Origin: Methylacidimicrobium tartarophylax
GTDB lineage: Bacteria > Verrucomicrobiota > Verrucomicrobiia > Methylacidiphilales > Methylacidiphilaceae
Reading direction: 5' to 3'
Length of the DNA stretch: 64,000 nucleotides
Assembly (NCBI RefSeq): GCF_902143375.2
Contig: NZ_CABFVA020000012.1
Coordinates: forward strand, 38,906 to 102,905
Positions 32,782 through 45,347 of this stretch are shown here, in pieces. The notes beneath the pieces were generated by a model. It worked only from the letters and a program-made list of their open reading frames with translations. It was not told the origin of the DNA and searched no databases. How positions within the stretch are numbered: position 1 is the first letter of the stretch; every line of letters begins with the position of its first letter. Position numbers and translations under genes: made by a program.

Positions 32782-32953
32782 ATCGCTTTCGGCGCCCCAT
32801 CGTCGTCGAAAAGTTGCGCGCCCACGAGCGAGAAAAGGGTGTAGCAGGCGCAAAGCTTGCGATCGTGCCTGACCGAGCGGTAGAATGAGGCACAAGCGAG
32901 AAATCCTTCCCGCGTTCTTCTCGAACCGACCTTCTCACAGAAAGGAGATTCCC

Positions 32954-35404
<2,451 letters not shown>

Positions 35405-38194
35405 ATGGATGCCGCGGGCGCAGATCTTCCGGCGGAGAGGCTGGCTGCGGATCTCTCCACGGGCATCTACGGGTTGGGCGCGTTTCTCCCGCCGAGACGC
35501 GTGGCGGTGATCGGGGCGAGCGAGCGGCCGGGAAGTGTCGGCCGTGCGGTACTCGAAAATCTTTCGGCAGGTCCGGCGAGCGTCTTTCCCATCAATCCTC
35601 GGCATCGCCAGGTGCTCGGCATGCCCGCTCACGCCAGCGTCAGCGAGCTTGTCCCCGCTCCGGACCTTGCCGTGATCGCTACTCCGGCGGCGACCGTCCC
35701 CGGAATCGTCGAGGAGTGCGCGCAAGCGGGGGTGAAGGCCGCCTTGATCCTCTCCGCCGGTTTCAAGGAGACAGGTCCGGCCGGAAAATTGCTCGAAGAG
35801 CGGATCGTCGCAACCGCCCGCGCGAAGGGATTGCGCGTGATCGGTCCGAACTGCTTGGGCCTGATGCTCCCGCACGCTGGTTTCAACGCCACCTTTGCCT
35901 CGCGGATGGCTCTGCCGGGAAGCATCGCCTTCTTGAGCCAAAGCGGTGCGATCGGGACCGCAATCCTCGATTGGAGCCTTCGGGAGAAGATTGGCTTCAG
36001 CTCTTTCTTTACCCTTGGCTCGATGGCGGACGTCGATTGGGGCGATATCCTCTTTTTTTTGATGGAGGACCCGAGAACCCGCAGCATCGTCCTCTACATG
36101 GAGTCGATCGGCGATCCGGCTTCGTTTCTTTCGGCCGCCCGCGCGATCGGCTCGCAGAAGCCGGTGGTCGTTCTCAAGGTGGGTAGGACGAAGGCGGCAG
36201 CTCGGGCGGCCCTCTCGCATACGGGGTCGCTTGCCGGGAGCGACGAAGCGCTCGAGGCGGCCTTCCAACGGGTGGGCGTGATTCGCGCAGAGACGGTCGA
36301 AGAGCTCTTTTCCCTGGCCGAGGCGTTGGGCGGAAACGCCCGGCCCGCCGGCCCCCGCCTCTCCATCCTAACCAATGCCGGAGGTGCCGGCGTTCTGGCG
36401 ACCGATGCCCTGCTTCTTTCCGGAGGCGAACTCGCCCCCCTCTCCGAAGAAACCCGGCAGGAGCTCGACCGGATCCTGCCTCCGAGCTGGAGCCACAATA
36501 ATCCGGTGGATCTCCTCGGGGACGCCGACGCCGATCGCTACCGGAAAGCGGCGGAGCTACTCAAAAAGGAGCCGCAAAGCGACGGCATGCTCGTCCTCCT
36601 CTGTCCGCAGGCGATGACGGAGCCGACGCGGACTGCGGAGCGCCTCTGCGAAGCGGTGAAAGACTACGGGAAGCCCGTCCTTGCCGCTTGGATGGGTGGG
36701 GAGGCGGTGGAGGAAGGGATCGCCGTCTTCCATCGGGCCGGAATCCCCTGCTTTTCCTATCCGGAGGCTCCCGCGAGGGCCTTTGCGCTCATCTGGCAAC
36801 AGCAGCGCAACCTGGAGCTCCTTTACGAGACTCCCCGCCTGCTGGTCGACCCCGAGACGTTGGGCTCGGCGGTCGTCCGCTGCGAGGAGCTCCTCAACCG
36901 GGCGGACCGGGAGGATCGGATCCTGCTCGACGAATGGGAGTCGAAGGAGATTCTTCGAGCCTTTGGGATCCCGGTGGTTCCCACCCGCCAGGCGGCGACC
37001 GAGGAGGAAGCCGTAGCGGCAGCCCGGTCGCTCGGTTTCCCGGTAGCCGTGAAACTCCACTCCCACAAGCTCACCCACAAGAGCGACGTCGGGGGCGTGC
37101 GCCTAGAGATTGAGGGTGAGGAGGCGGTTCGCGTCGCCTTCCGGGAGATTCGTGCCGCCGCCATCGCCCATGCCGGAGCCGATGCTTTTCTCGGGGTGAC
37201 GGTCCAGACGATGGTTGCCGAGAGAGGGATCGAGCTCCTCTTGGGCAGTGCCGTCGACGCCCAGCTTGGACCTCTTCTGGTCTTTGGAGCGGGAGGAATT
37301 TTTGTCGATCTGCTGGAGGATCGAGCGATGGGACTTCCCCCGCTCAACACCACGTCGGCGAGACGGATGATCGAGAGGACGCGGATCGCGCGCGCCCTGG
37401 GCGGGATGCGCGGCATCCCTCCGGTCGACCAGAAGGTTCTCGAAGAGATCCTGATTCGTTTCGGTGCGCTGGTTCTCGCCCTTCCCCGGATTCGAGAGAT
37501 CGACATCAACCCGCTCCTTGCCTCCGGCGACGCACGGGTCAGGGCCCTCGATGCGCGAATGGTGCTCTCTCCCCGCGGCACGCTGGCGCAGGACCTCCCT
37601 CGCCCCGCGATCCGCCCCTATCCGGTCGAACAGATCGAAACGGTCCGGCTGGGCGACGGGACCTTTCTGCGCTTGCGGCCGATCCGGGGCGAGGATGAGC
37701 CGCAGATGATCGCGTTTCATCGGGAGCTTTCCGAGGAGAGCGTCTTTTCCCGCTATTTCGAGCATCTGAAACTGGAGCAGAGGATCGCGCATGGGCGGCT
37801 TGCGCGGATCTGCCTGGCGGACTACAACATCGAGACCGTGCTGGTGGCGGAGGTCCTTCCGCCCCATCCGGAGGCGGGACGGATCGTCGCCGTCGGCCGC
37901 TTGGAAAAGCTCCACGGCTTCTCGAGTGCCGAGTTCGCCCTTCTGGTGGCGGACCGGTGGCAGCAGAAGGGGATCGGTCGCCTCCTCCTGGAGCGGCTTG
38001 CGGCGATCGGCGAACGGGAGGGTCTGGAATGGATCGCCGGCAGGATCCGGCCTGAAAACGAGCGGATGAAACGGATCTGTCTTAGCCTGGGCTGCCGAAT
38101 CCGGTTTCACGAGGAACTGGGGGAGGACGAAGCGATCCTTTCCTTGAGGGCGTCCAGCGCTCGGCAGTCGGCGGAGTCTCGGGGGAAACCATGA
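35405..38194 (+). CDS. ADP-forming acyl-CoA synthetase fused to GNAT acetyltransferase
   Basis: The 929 residues contain a CoA-binding/CoA-ligase alpha-like part (RVAVIGASERPGSVG, IGPNCLG, SQSGAIGTA), an ATP-grasp beta-like part (about 500-730; KLHSHKLTHKSDVGGV) and a C-terminal GNAT domain (about 745-915; QKGIGRLLLERL). This is the PatZ/Pat architecture of protein lysine acetyltransferases. Unlike E. coli PatZ, which has lost it, residue H272 in ALSHTGSLAGSDE fits the phospho-histidine of active ADP-forming acetate-CoA ligases. The protein may therefore be an active synthetase, an acetyltransferase, or both. It is directly after ppsA, and its stop overlaps the PepSY gene. Confidence 0.9.
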   Translation: MDAAGADLPAERLAADLSTGIYGLGAFLPPRRVAVIGASERPGSVGRAVLENLSAGPASVFPINPRHRQVLGMPAHASVSELVPAPDLAVIATPAATVPGIVEECAQAGVKAALILSAGFKETGPAGKLLEERIVATARAKGLRVIGPNCLGLMLPHAGFNATFASRMALPGSIAFLSQSGAIGTAILDWSLREKIGFSSFFTLGSMADVDWGDILFFLMEDPRTRSIVLYMESIGDPASFLSAARAIGSQKPVVVLKVGRTKAAARAALSHTGSLAGSDEALEAAFQRVGVIRAETVEELFSLAEALGGNARPAGPRLSILTNAGGAGVLATDALLLSGGELAPLSEETRQELDRILPPSWSHNNPVDLLGDADADRYRKAAELLKKEPQSDGMLVLLCPQAMTEPTRTAERLCEAVKDYGKPVLAAWMGGEAVEEGIAVFHRAGIPCFSYPEAPARAFALIWQQQRNLELLYETPRLLVDPETLGSAVVRCEELLNRADREDRILLDEWESKEILRAFGIPVVPTRQAATEEEAVAAARSLGFPVAVKLHSHKLTHKSDVGGVRLEIEGEEAVRVAFREIRAAAIAHAGADAFLGVTVQTMVAERGIELLLGSAVDAQLGPLLVFGAGGIFVDLLEDRAMGLPPLNTTSARRMIERTRIARALGGMRGIPPVDQKVLEEILIRFGALVLALPRIREIDINPLLASGDARVRALDARMVLSPRGTLAQDLPRPAIRPYPVEQIETVRLGDGTFLRLRPIRGEDEPQMIAFHRELSEESVFSRYFEHLKLEQRIAHGRLARICLADYNIETVLVAEVLPPHPEAGRIVAVGRLEKLHGFSSAEFALLVADRWQQKGIGRLLLERLAAIGEREGLEWIAGRIRPENERMKRICLSLGCRIRFHEELGEDEAILSLRASSARQSAESRGKP

Positions 38195-38718
38195 AAATCA
38201 GGGAGCAAGCAGGAGTGGTGGCGGGGATGATCGGAGTCCTGGCTGGCGTGGCACCGCTGCGGGCTGCCCAGAGCGATTTCGAGACCTGCTTGAAAACCGC
38301 CTTGGCCGAGAAGCCGGGAAAGGTCCGGGAGATGGAAATCGAGCGGGAGGAGCAGGGAGGGAAGATCTACAAGTTCGAGATCAAGGATCGGGGAGGAAAG
38401 GAGTGGAAGGTCCTCGTCAATGTCCGGACCGGGCGTCTGGTGGAAACCGAGGAAGAGGTGGGAAGAGGAAATCCGGCTTTCGAGAACGGAGCGAAGTTTT
38501 CCTCGGAGGAGGCCCGTCGGATCGCGCTCGAGAAGGTTCCCGGAAGAGTGAAGGAGGTGGAGCGGAAGCTCGCGGGAGAGGGGACCCCGGTTTACGAGGT
38601 GGAGATCGTTCCGAGAGGCGGAGGCGGGGAGCGGGAAGTGGATATCGATGCGCTAAGCGGCAAAGTACGCGAAATTCGGGAGGAACTCTACGAGATCGGC
38701 GAGCAGGAGGAGGATTAG
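38191..38718 (+). CDS. Exported PepSY-domain protein
   Basis: The 175 residues have a signal peptide (about 1-26, cleavage after LRAAQ) and two PepSY-like units (about 30-90 and 104-170). Each has the YEVEI/YKFEI strand followed by a DxxTGK-like turn (VNVRTGRLVE, IDALSGKVRE). The protein is very rich in E, K and R. PepSY proteins are periplasmic and often bind or inhibit proteases or peptidoglycan factors. The role here is unknown. The ATG overlaps the previous TGA (ATGA), so it is coupled to the acyl-CoA synthetase gene for no obvious metabolic reason. Confidence 0.85.
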   Translation: MKIREQAGVVAGMIGVLAGVAPLRAAQSDFETCLKTALAEKPGKVREMEIEREEQGGKIYKFEIKDRGGKEWKVLVNVRTGRLVETEEEVGRGNPAFENGAKFSSEEARRIALEKVPGRVKEVERKLAGEGTPVYEVEIVPRGGGGEREVDIDALSGKVREIREELYEIGEQEED

Positions 38719-38739
38719 CTTCTCTCTGGTTGCCCTTCC

Positions 38740-38811
38740 TGCGCGGTATAGGGATCGAACCTATGACCTCTCGCGTGTGAAGCGAGCGCTCTACCGCTAA
38801 GCTAACCGCGC
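38740..38811 (-). tRNA. tRNA-Val (CAC)
   Basis: The reverse strand gives acceptor GCGCGGT/ACCGCGC with discriminator A. The D-arm is TAGCTTAGCGGTAGAGC. The anticodon stem CTCGC/GCGAG has loop TTCACAC, so the anticodon is CAC (valine GUG codons). The T-arm is TAGGTTCGATCCCTA. The length is 72 nt and CCA is not encoded. Confidence 0.94.
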
Positions 38812-38971
38812 TCTCTGCGTCTCTTTCTGATGCCATAGCTTCAGGGCTTCGGCAAGGCGGAAACGGAGCGCGCGCCATTCGGCGGTGCCGTTCGGCCACC
38901 TCTTCCCTTGCCAGGACGGACGTTCCGGCGCAAACTCGCGGCTTCGGGCTCGGGAGAGAGCGGCGGAGATT

Positions 38972-39871
38972 ATGGCACAAAGAGGGCTTGGCCGTGGGCT
39001 GGACGTGCTTCTGGCGCGGAGCGGCATCGCGGCTCCGGAGCCGGATCGCGAGAGCGGAGAGCGCATCGAGCGCCTCCCGATCGACCGGTTGGTCAGCAGC
39101 CCTTATCAGCCGAGAAAGACCTTCACGGAAGAAGCCCTCGAAGAGTTGGCAGGCTCCATTCGGGAGCGAGGGATTCTTCAGCCGCTCATCGTCCGCCGGG
39201 CAGGGGAAAAGTACGAGATCATCGCGGGCGAACGGCGGTGGCGAGCGGCCAAGCGCACGGGGCTCTCCGAGGTGCCCGCAATCGTGCGCCCCGCGAGCGA
39301 CCAAGAGATGCTCGAGCTCGCACTGATCGAAAATCTCCAGCGCAGCGATCTTCCGATTCTGGAGGAGGCCCGGGGGTACGCTCTTCTTCAGGAAAGATTC
39401 TCTCTGACCCAGGAGGCGATCTCCCAAAAGGTGGGGAAGGATCGGAGTACGGTTGCCAATGCGCTTCGGCTGCTTTCCTTGGAAAACGAGGTTCAGGAAC
39501 TCTTGGCGAGCGGCCAGCTCGCGGGTGGCCACGGCAAGGCGATCCTCGGCCTGGCGGCCCCGGCGGATCGGCTTCGGGCCGCGCGCCAGATCGCCCGGCA
39601 GGGATTGAGCGTTCGGCAGGCGGAGGCGCTGGTCGAGAAGATCCGACGGGAGAAGAGTGGCGAGTCGGCTCGTCCCAGCCGGAGACGGGAAGGGGTTGCG
39701 GCTTGGCGGGAGTTGGAAAGAAGGCTTCGGGAGCGGCTCGGCACGCGCGTGCGGGTCTGCGGCAAGGCGGAACGTGGAAGGATCGAAATCAGCTATGTCT
39801 CGGCGGAGCAGTTGGATCGGCTGCTCCGTTCCCTGGGTCTGGTCTCACCCTCCTCGACGTGGAAAGGGTAG
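38972..39871 (+). CDS. parB: Chromosome-partitioning protein ParB (Noc/Spo0J family)
   Basis: This CTP-dependent DNA clamp loads at parS and works with ParA to segregate origins. The start MAQRGLGRGLDVLL is the canonical N-terminal ParA-contact peptide. The ParB/sulfiredoxin domain has PYQPRKTF, GILQPLIVR and GERRWRAAK (CTP/arginine motifs), and ENLQRSDLPILEEARGY follows. The HTH has LTQEAISQKVGKDRSTVAN. The C-terminal dimerisation domain is about 250-299. No parA is adjacent, which is unusual. A parS-like site lies in dnaN. The last 27 bp overlap the convergent CAP gene. Confidence 0.95.
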   Translation: MAQRGLGRGLDVLLARSGIAAPEPDRESGERIERLPIDRLVSSPYQPRKTFTEEALEELAGSIRERGILQPLIVRRAGEKYEIIAGERRWRAAKRTGLSEVPAIVRPASDQEMLELALIENLQRSDLPILEEARGYALLQERFSLTQEAISQKVGKDRSTVANALRLLSLENEVQELLASGQLAGGHGKAILGLAAPADRLRAARQIARQGLSVRQAEALVEKIRREKSGESARPSRRREGVAAWRELERRLRERLGTRVRVCGKAERGRIEISYVSAEQLDRLLRSLGLVSPSSTWKG

Positions 39872-40399
39872 CTTTTGCCATAGCTCTTCCCAGCTCTTCT
39901 GCCGTTTGCCTCCGGCACCGTTGAAGACGACGTAGGCCGCTCCGTTGGCTCCTACCGCCCTTCCGAGTCCCGCAAACCGGATGAGCGGATTCAGAAGGTT
40001 CTTCCTGTGGAGCGGGCTCCGCCCCCAATCCGTGAGAACCCTTTCCGGGGTTAAGGGCTCCAAGCCGTAGTAGATGTTTTCGTTGATCGTCTCCCAGCCT
40101 CCCTCTTCCAGGAGAGAGGAGAGGGAGTCGTCCGACCGATGTCGCAGACGCTGCTGCGCCGCAAGCCGAGTGGCCCACTCCTGGCTGGCGGTTTGCAGAC
40201 GCGGATCGGCTTCCAGGGGCGGAAGATCATGATGCTCCCGAAGCCGGTTGATCCGGGCCAGCAGTTCTTGGCGGAAGGCGGGAAGATCGGAAGAGGAAAC
40301 CGCGGCGGGGGCGCCCGGAGGCAGGAGCACGAAAAGCGCGGATGCCGCGAGCAGGAGCGGGCGACCGGGCCGAGGGAGAACCGGTCGCCGATTGGTCAT
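39845..40399 (-). CDS. Exported CAP (SCP/PR-1-like) domain protein
   Basis: The 184 residues have a signal peptide (about 12-34). The CAP fold starts at LLARINRLREHHDLPPLEADPRLQTASQEWA, a typical first helix. INENIYYG and SPLHRKNLLNPLIRFAGLGRA follow, and the last strand is AYVVFNGAG. The cavity histidines and glutamate are largely present (H in LRHRSD, E in NEN, H in PLHR). Bacterial CAP proteins are secreted or periplasmic and of mostly unknown function. The ATG at 40399 is used; the longer open frame is antisense mutL. It is divergent from mutL and convergent with parB. Confidence 0.88.
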   Translation of the reverse strand: MTNRRPVLPRPGRPLLLAASALFVLLPPGAPAAVSSSDLPAFRQELLARINRLREHHDLPPLEADPRLQTASQEWATRLAAQQRLRHRSDDSLSSLLEEGGWETINENIYYGLEPLTPERVLTDWGRSPLHRKNLLNPLIRFAGLGRAVGANGAAYVVFNGAGGKRQKSWEELWQKLPFPRRGG

Positions 40400-40477
40400 G
40401 CTGCGGAAGAGAAAACAAAAAAAATCGATTCGCACAAGCCCGGCGTCAGAGCGAAGCTGACGGCTAGCAGGCAAACG

Positions 40478-42265
40478 ATGGCAAGGAAAATTCGCGTTCT
40501 GCCGGAGGCGCTCGCTTCTCAGATTGCTGCCGGAGAGGTGGTCGAACGGCCGGCTTCGGTGGTCAAGGAGCTCCTGGAAAACTCTCTGGACGCCGGTGCC
40601 ACGGAAATCGATCTGCTCACCCAGGGTGGCGGCGCCGCCTTGATCCAAGTCGCCGACAACGGCTGCGGCATGGGAAAAGAGGATGCGCTTCTCTGTCTGG
40701 AGCGCTATGCGACGAGCAAGCTGGAACGTTTCGAGGATTTGAGCCGGCTGCGGTCCTACGGCTTCCGGGGCGAGGCCATTCCGACGATCGCTTCGGTCAG
40801 CTCGTTTCTTCTCCAGACTCGAGAAGAGGGTGAATCCGTGGGGACCGAGGTGGCGGTCGAGGCCGGAAAGCTGCTTTCGGTTCGGGAGATCGGGAGGGAT
40901 CGGGGCACGACCATTCGGGTCCGGTCCCTGTTTGCGCGGCTCCCGGCGCGCCGACGCTTCCTTCGCTCCCCTCTGCGAGAGCAGGCGCAGTTGCAGCGGC
41001 AGATCGTGCTTGCCGCGATCGCACAGCCCTCCACCGCGTTTCGCTTCCGGCACGGCAGCCGAGGCGAGGGAACGGTCTGGCCGTCGGCGGAGTCCAGGGA
41101 AGATCGATTGGCCGCCATCTTCGGCGGCGACTGGATCGAGTCGCTCTTGCCGCTCCAATGGAGCCGTGCGGGTCTCTCTCTCTGCGGCTTCCTGAGCCGT
41201 CCGGGCGTAGGGCGGCCGAGTCGGGAGGAGCAGTTTTTCTTCGTCAACCGCAGGCCGGTGGAAAGCCGGATGATCGCGGCGGCCCTGCAAGAGGGGTACC
41301 GCCACTCGCTCTTGCGGGGCCTCTACCCCACGGCCGTGCTCTCGCTGGAAATCGATCCGGCCCGGATCGATCCCAATGTCCACCCGGCGAAGCGGGAGAT
41401 TCGCTTCCGCGAAGAACGAGAGGTTTGGAGCTTTCTGGTCGAAGCCGTCGGGCAGAGCCTGGGGAGAGGTCCTGCGGTCTCGTTGCCTGAGCCCGCTTTC
41501 CCTCGTCGGGTGGCGGAGCACGCCGGAGACGGCTACCGGTCGGAGAGCCCAACGGCTGCCTCCGAGCCGCAAAGGGTCGAAGCCGCCTTCGCGTTGGCAG
41601 TGGAGGGCGAGCCGACTCTCCTGGTCAAAGCCGATTCGGGGGAGCGTGCGGAACGTCCGGGGATGGGGGGCCGTCTGATCGGTGTCCTGAATTCGCTCTA
41701 CCTGCTGGTCGAGACGGGCGGGGGACTCGTTCTGGTCGACCAGCACGCGGCCCACGAACGGATTCTCTTTGAAAGGCTCTTATCGAGTTGGGAACTCCAG
41801 GGGAGCGAGAGGCAGCCTCTTCTCCAGCCGGTGCTCGTCACACTGCCGGCCCGCGATGCCGCGGCGTTGGCCGAAGAGCTTCCGGCTCTGTACCGGCTGG
41901 GCCTGGAGCTGGGCGAACTGGGCGGGGGAGCGTTCGCGGTGGAGGCGGTTCCGGCCCGGCTGGTCTCTCTGGATCTGGTCTCTTTCTTGCAAAGGCTGGC
42001 CGCCGATCTCACCGAGCGAAAGGGAAGTTGCGCGATCGGGAGAGCGGAAGCGGAGATGCTGGCCGGGATCGTCTGCCGGCGGGCGGTCAAGGCTCATGAC
42101 CGGCTTTCCCCGGCAGAAATGGGACGGCTCCTGGAAGATCTTTTCGCCTGCCGGAATCCCGACACCTGTCCGCATGGCCGGCCGACGTGGATCGAGTGTT
42201 CTTTCGGAGAGCTGCAACGCCGGTTTGGGAGAGCCGGATCCCCCGGCGGCTGCGATTTTCCCTGA
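40478..42265 (+). CDS. mutL: DNA mismatch repair protein MutL
   Basis: This GHKL ATPase links MutS to strand processing. The 595 residues have IAAGEVVERPASVVKELLENSLDAGA (motif I, catalytic Glu and Mg-binding Asn), DNGCGM, TSKLERFEDL and YGFRGEAIPTI. The C-terminal endonuclease motif DQHAAHERILFE is present, with CPHGRP near the end for metal binding. It is thus likely a nicking MutL, as in bacteria lacking MutH. The start ATG 40478 begins MARKIRVLPEALASQIAAGE, the family N-terminus. Confidence 0.95.
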   Translation: MARKIRVLPEALASQIAAGEVVERPASVVKELLENSLDAGATEIDLLTQGGGAALIQVADNGCGMGKEDALLCLERYATSKLERFEDLSRLRSYGFRGEAIPTIASVSSFLLQTREEGESVGTEVAVEAGKLLSVREIGRDRGTTIRVRSLFARLPARRRFLRSPLREQAQLQRQIVLAAIAQPSTAFRFRHGSRGEGTVWPSAESREDRLAAIFGGDWIESLLPLQWSRAGLSLCGFLSRPGVGRPSREEQFFFVNRRPVESRMIAAALQEGYRHSLLRGLYPTAVLSLEIDPARIDPNVHPAKREIRFREEREVWSFLVEAVGQSLGRGPAVSLPEPAFPRRVAEHAGDGYRSESPTAASEPQRVEAAFALAVEGEPTLLVKADSGERAERPGMGGRLIGVLNSLYLLVETGGGLVLVDQHAAHERILFERLLSSWELQGSERQPLLQPVLVTLPARDAAALAEELPALYRLGLELGELGGGAFAVEAVPARLVSLDLVSFLQRLAADLTERKGSCAIGRAEAEMLAGIVCRRAVKAHDRLSPAEMGRLLEDLFACRNPDTCPHGRPTWIECSFGELQRRFGRAGSPGGCDFP

Positions 42266-42288
42266 ATCCCGGCTCCGCGAGGAACCGC

Positions 42289-43152
42289 TTACTCGACGAT
42301 CGACACCGGAGTTCCGTCCTGAACGGACTCAAAGATCTCGGAAGCGAAGCTCTTCGGCATGCGGATGCAGCCGTGGGATGCGGCATATCCGGGAAGGTAG
42401 CCGCCGTGAAGTCCAACACCATCCGAAGTGATCCGCAGGAAGTGGGGCATTTCGGCGGCTTCGTAATGCGTGCCCGGAGGGGGGGGCTGCCCGATGATGG
42501 CGTTGGCGTCGACGATCCGGCCCGTTGCGTTGTCGACAAAGCAGCCGTACCGGTTCGACAGATGGTTGCGGTCCTTTTGAATGATGGTGAAGCGTCCCAT
42601 GGGGGTCGGATGAGTGGCATTCCCGGTGCAGATCGGAGCGATGGCCGCAAGCTTCTTCCCTTGGTAGACGTAGAGCTTTTGCTGCCGCACATGGATCACC
42701 AGGGAGGTGATCTTTTGCGAGGGAACGAGTTGCGACCAGATGGCGGCAAGGACCCGGGGAGGCGTTTGCTGCGGCCGAACCGGGATCGCTGCGCGAACCG
42801 GCAATTCGGAGGAGGAGGTTGGTTTCGGATGCCCGCGCATCGCCTTCTCCTGTGCCTGGCGTTCCTTGTCCAAGCGCTTCCGCTCGCGCTCGGCGGCTTT
42901 CCGCATCTCTTTCTCCCGACGCGCCTTCTCCTTCTCGGCCTGCTTTTCCAACTTGCGCAGGGTCTCCGGATCGACGCCCTGCGAGGGCGGTGGGCTCCCC
43001 TCCTGCTGTGCGATCAGGACGCCACCCGGTAGGTCCGCCGCCGGGCGGAGCGGCAAAGCGGCGGGGGCGAGAGTCGGCAGCGCCTGTAAGGCTCCGGCCA
43101 AGACGACGACGTGGAGAGCCCGGCGCCGATGAGGAGCAAGAGGGACCGACAT
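42289..43152 (-). CDS. L,D-transpeptidase (YkuD) with charged coiled-coil spacer
   Basis: It cross-links peptidoglycan or attaches proteins to it in the periplasm. The 287 residues have a signal sequence (about 14-35). A Lys/Glu/Arg-rich coiled-coil spacer (about 60-105) follows. The YkuD domain (about 148-287) opens with SLVIHVRQQKLYVYQGK and has the active-site block HGGYLPGYAASHGCIRMP with the catalytic cysteine. The C-terminus lies 23 bp from that of mutL (convergent). The ychF stop is a few bases upstream of its start, so they probably share a transcript. Confidence 0.92.
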   Translation of the reverse strand: MSVPLAPHRRRALHVVVLAGALQALPTLAPAALPLRPAADLPGGVLIAQQEGSPPPSQGVDPETLRKLEKQAEKEKARREKEMRKAAERERKRLDKERQAQEKAMRGHPKPTSSSELPVRAAIPVRPQQTPPRVLAAIWSQLVPSQKITSLVIHVRQQKLYVYQGKKLAAIAPICTGNATHPTPMGRFTIIQKDRNHLSNRYGCFVDNATGRIVDANAIIGQPPPPGTHYEAAEMPHFLRITSDGVGLHGGYLPGYAASHGCIRMPKSFASEIFESVQDGTPVSIVE

Positions 43153-43157
43153 GGAGA

Positions 43158-44264
<1,107 letters not shown>

Positions 44265-44414
44265 AACGTTTTCTCTTCTAGGAGATAAGGGATTTTTCCA
44301 GAGGAAGCAATTCCTTCCTTGAGCGATGGTTGCTTGCGTGAACGCTCCCTCTTCGAGAGAATGGGCAGCCCAAAAGGCGTTTCGACATAGGAGATGGGAA
44401 GAACAGGAGAGAGG

Positions 44415-45335
44415 ATGGCTTCGGAAAAGATTGTCCTATTCGGTGGATCGGGATATGTGGGAAGTGCCTTCCAGCGACTTCTCCGCCGCCGTGGAATCCC
44501 TTATGTGGCGCCTTCCCGGAAAGAAGTCAACCTCCTTGAGCCCGGTTCCCTGGCCCGCTTTCTGGGAGAGAACAAGCCGAGCTTTCTCATCAATGCGGCC
44601 GGATATACGGGCCGCCCGAACGTCGATGCGTGCGAGGACCACAGGACCGAATGTCTCCTGGGAAATGCGGTGCTTCCCGGGGTCTTGGCGGGCGTCTGCG
44701 CGGAGCTTGAGCTACCCTGGGGGCACGTTTCGTCCGGCTGCCTCTACACGGGCGACCGAGGTCCCGGGCCAAGGGGAGAGCGCCTCGGTTTCCGGGAGGA
44801 AGATCCGCCCAACTTCTGCTTTCGGACCAACAACAGCAGCTTCTATAGCGGAACCAAGGCGCTCGGGGAAGAGATCCTGGCGGATGCCGGCGGTTGTTAT
44901 CTCTGGAGGCTTCGCATCCCCTTTAATGAGGTCGACTCCCCCAAGAATTACCTGACCAAGCTTTTGCGCTACGAACGCCTGCTGGATGCCCGGAACTCCC
45001 TCTCGCAGCTCGACGAGTTCGCTCGAGCGGCATTCGAATGCTGGGAGCGGCGCGTCCCGTTCGGGATCTACAATGTCGTCAATCCGGGGTCGGTGACCAC
45101 GCGCGAAGTCATCGAGCTCCTGGAGCGTTCCCCCTTCGGCGGGCGGCTGATCGAGTCGGGGAAGCGCTTTGCCTTTTTCCCGGGAGAGGAAGCCTTTCGG
45201 AAGGTGGCGCGCGCCCCGCGCTCCAATTGCGTTCTCGACAGCTCCAAGCTCCAAGGCGTGGGAATCCACCTCGAAGAGGTTCACGAAGCGGTGGAGAGAG
45301 CGTGGAATCAGTGGCATCCAGAGGCGGCGGCATAG
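44415..45335 (+). CDS. NAD-dependent sugar epimerase/reductase (RmlD-like SDR)
   Basis: This extended short-chain dehydrogenase acts on a nucleotide sugar. The NAD(P) loop is GGSGYVGSAF and NAAGYTG follows. The catalytic YxxxK is in SFYSGTKALGEE, and a C-terminal substrate domain has YNVVNPGSVTTREV. The 306 residues fit RmlD (about 300), but overall similarity looks moderate, so dTDP-4-dehydrorhamnose reductase is only one option. AGGAGAGAGG precedes ATG 44415. It heads a four-gene dTDP-sugar operon. Confidence 0.82.
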   Translation: MASEKIVLFGGSGYVGSAFQRLLRRRGIPYVAPSRKEVNLLEPGSLARFLGENKPSFLINAAGYTGRPNVDACEDHRTECLLGNAVLPGVLAGVCAELELPWGHVSSGCLYTGDRGPGPRGERLGFREEDPPNFCFRTNNSSFYSGTKALGEEILADAGGCYLWRLRIPFNEVDSPKNYLTKLLRYERLLDARNSLSQLDEFARAAFECWERRVPFGIYNVVNPGSVTTREVIELLERSPFGGRLIESGKRFAFFPGEEAFRKVARAPRSNCVLDSSKLQGVGIHLEEVHEAVERAWNQWHPEAAA

Positions 45336-45347
45336 CGGAGAAAGGCG

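Noticed and set aside
38103..38118. Second parS-like site near parB
   Set aside because: Only 12 of 16 positions match, and the right half deviates; below what I would call a site.
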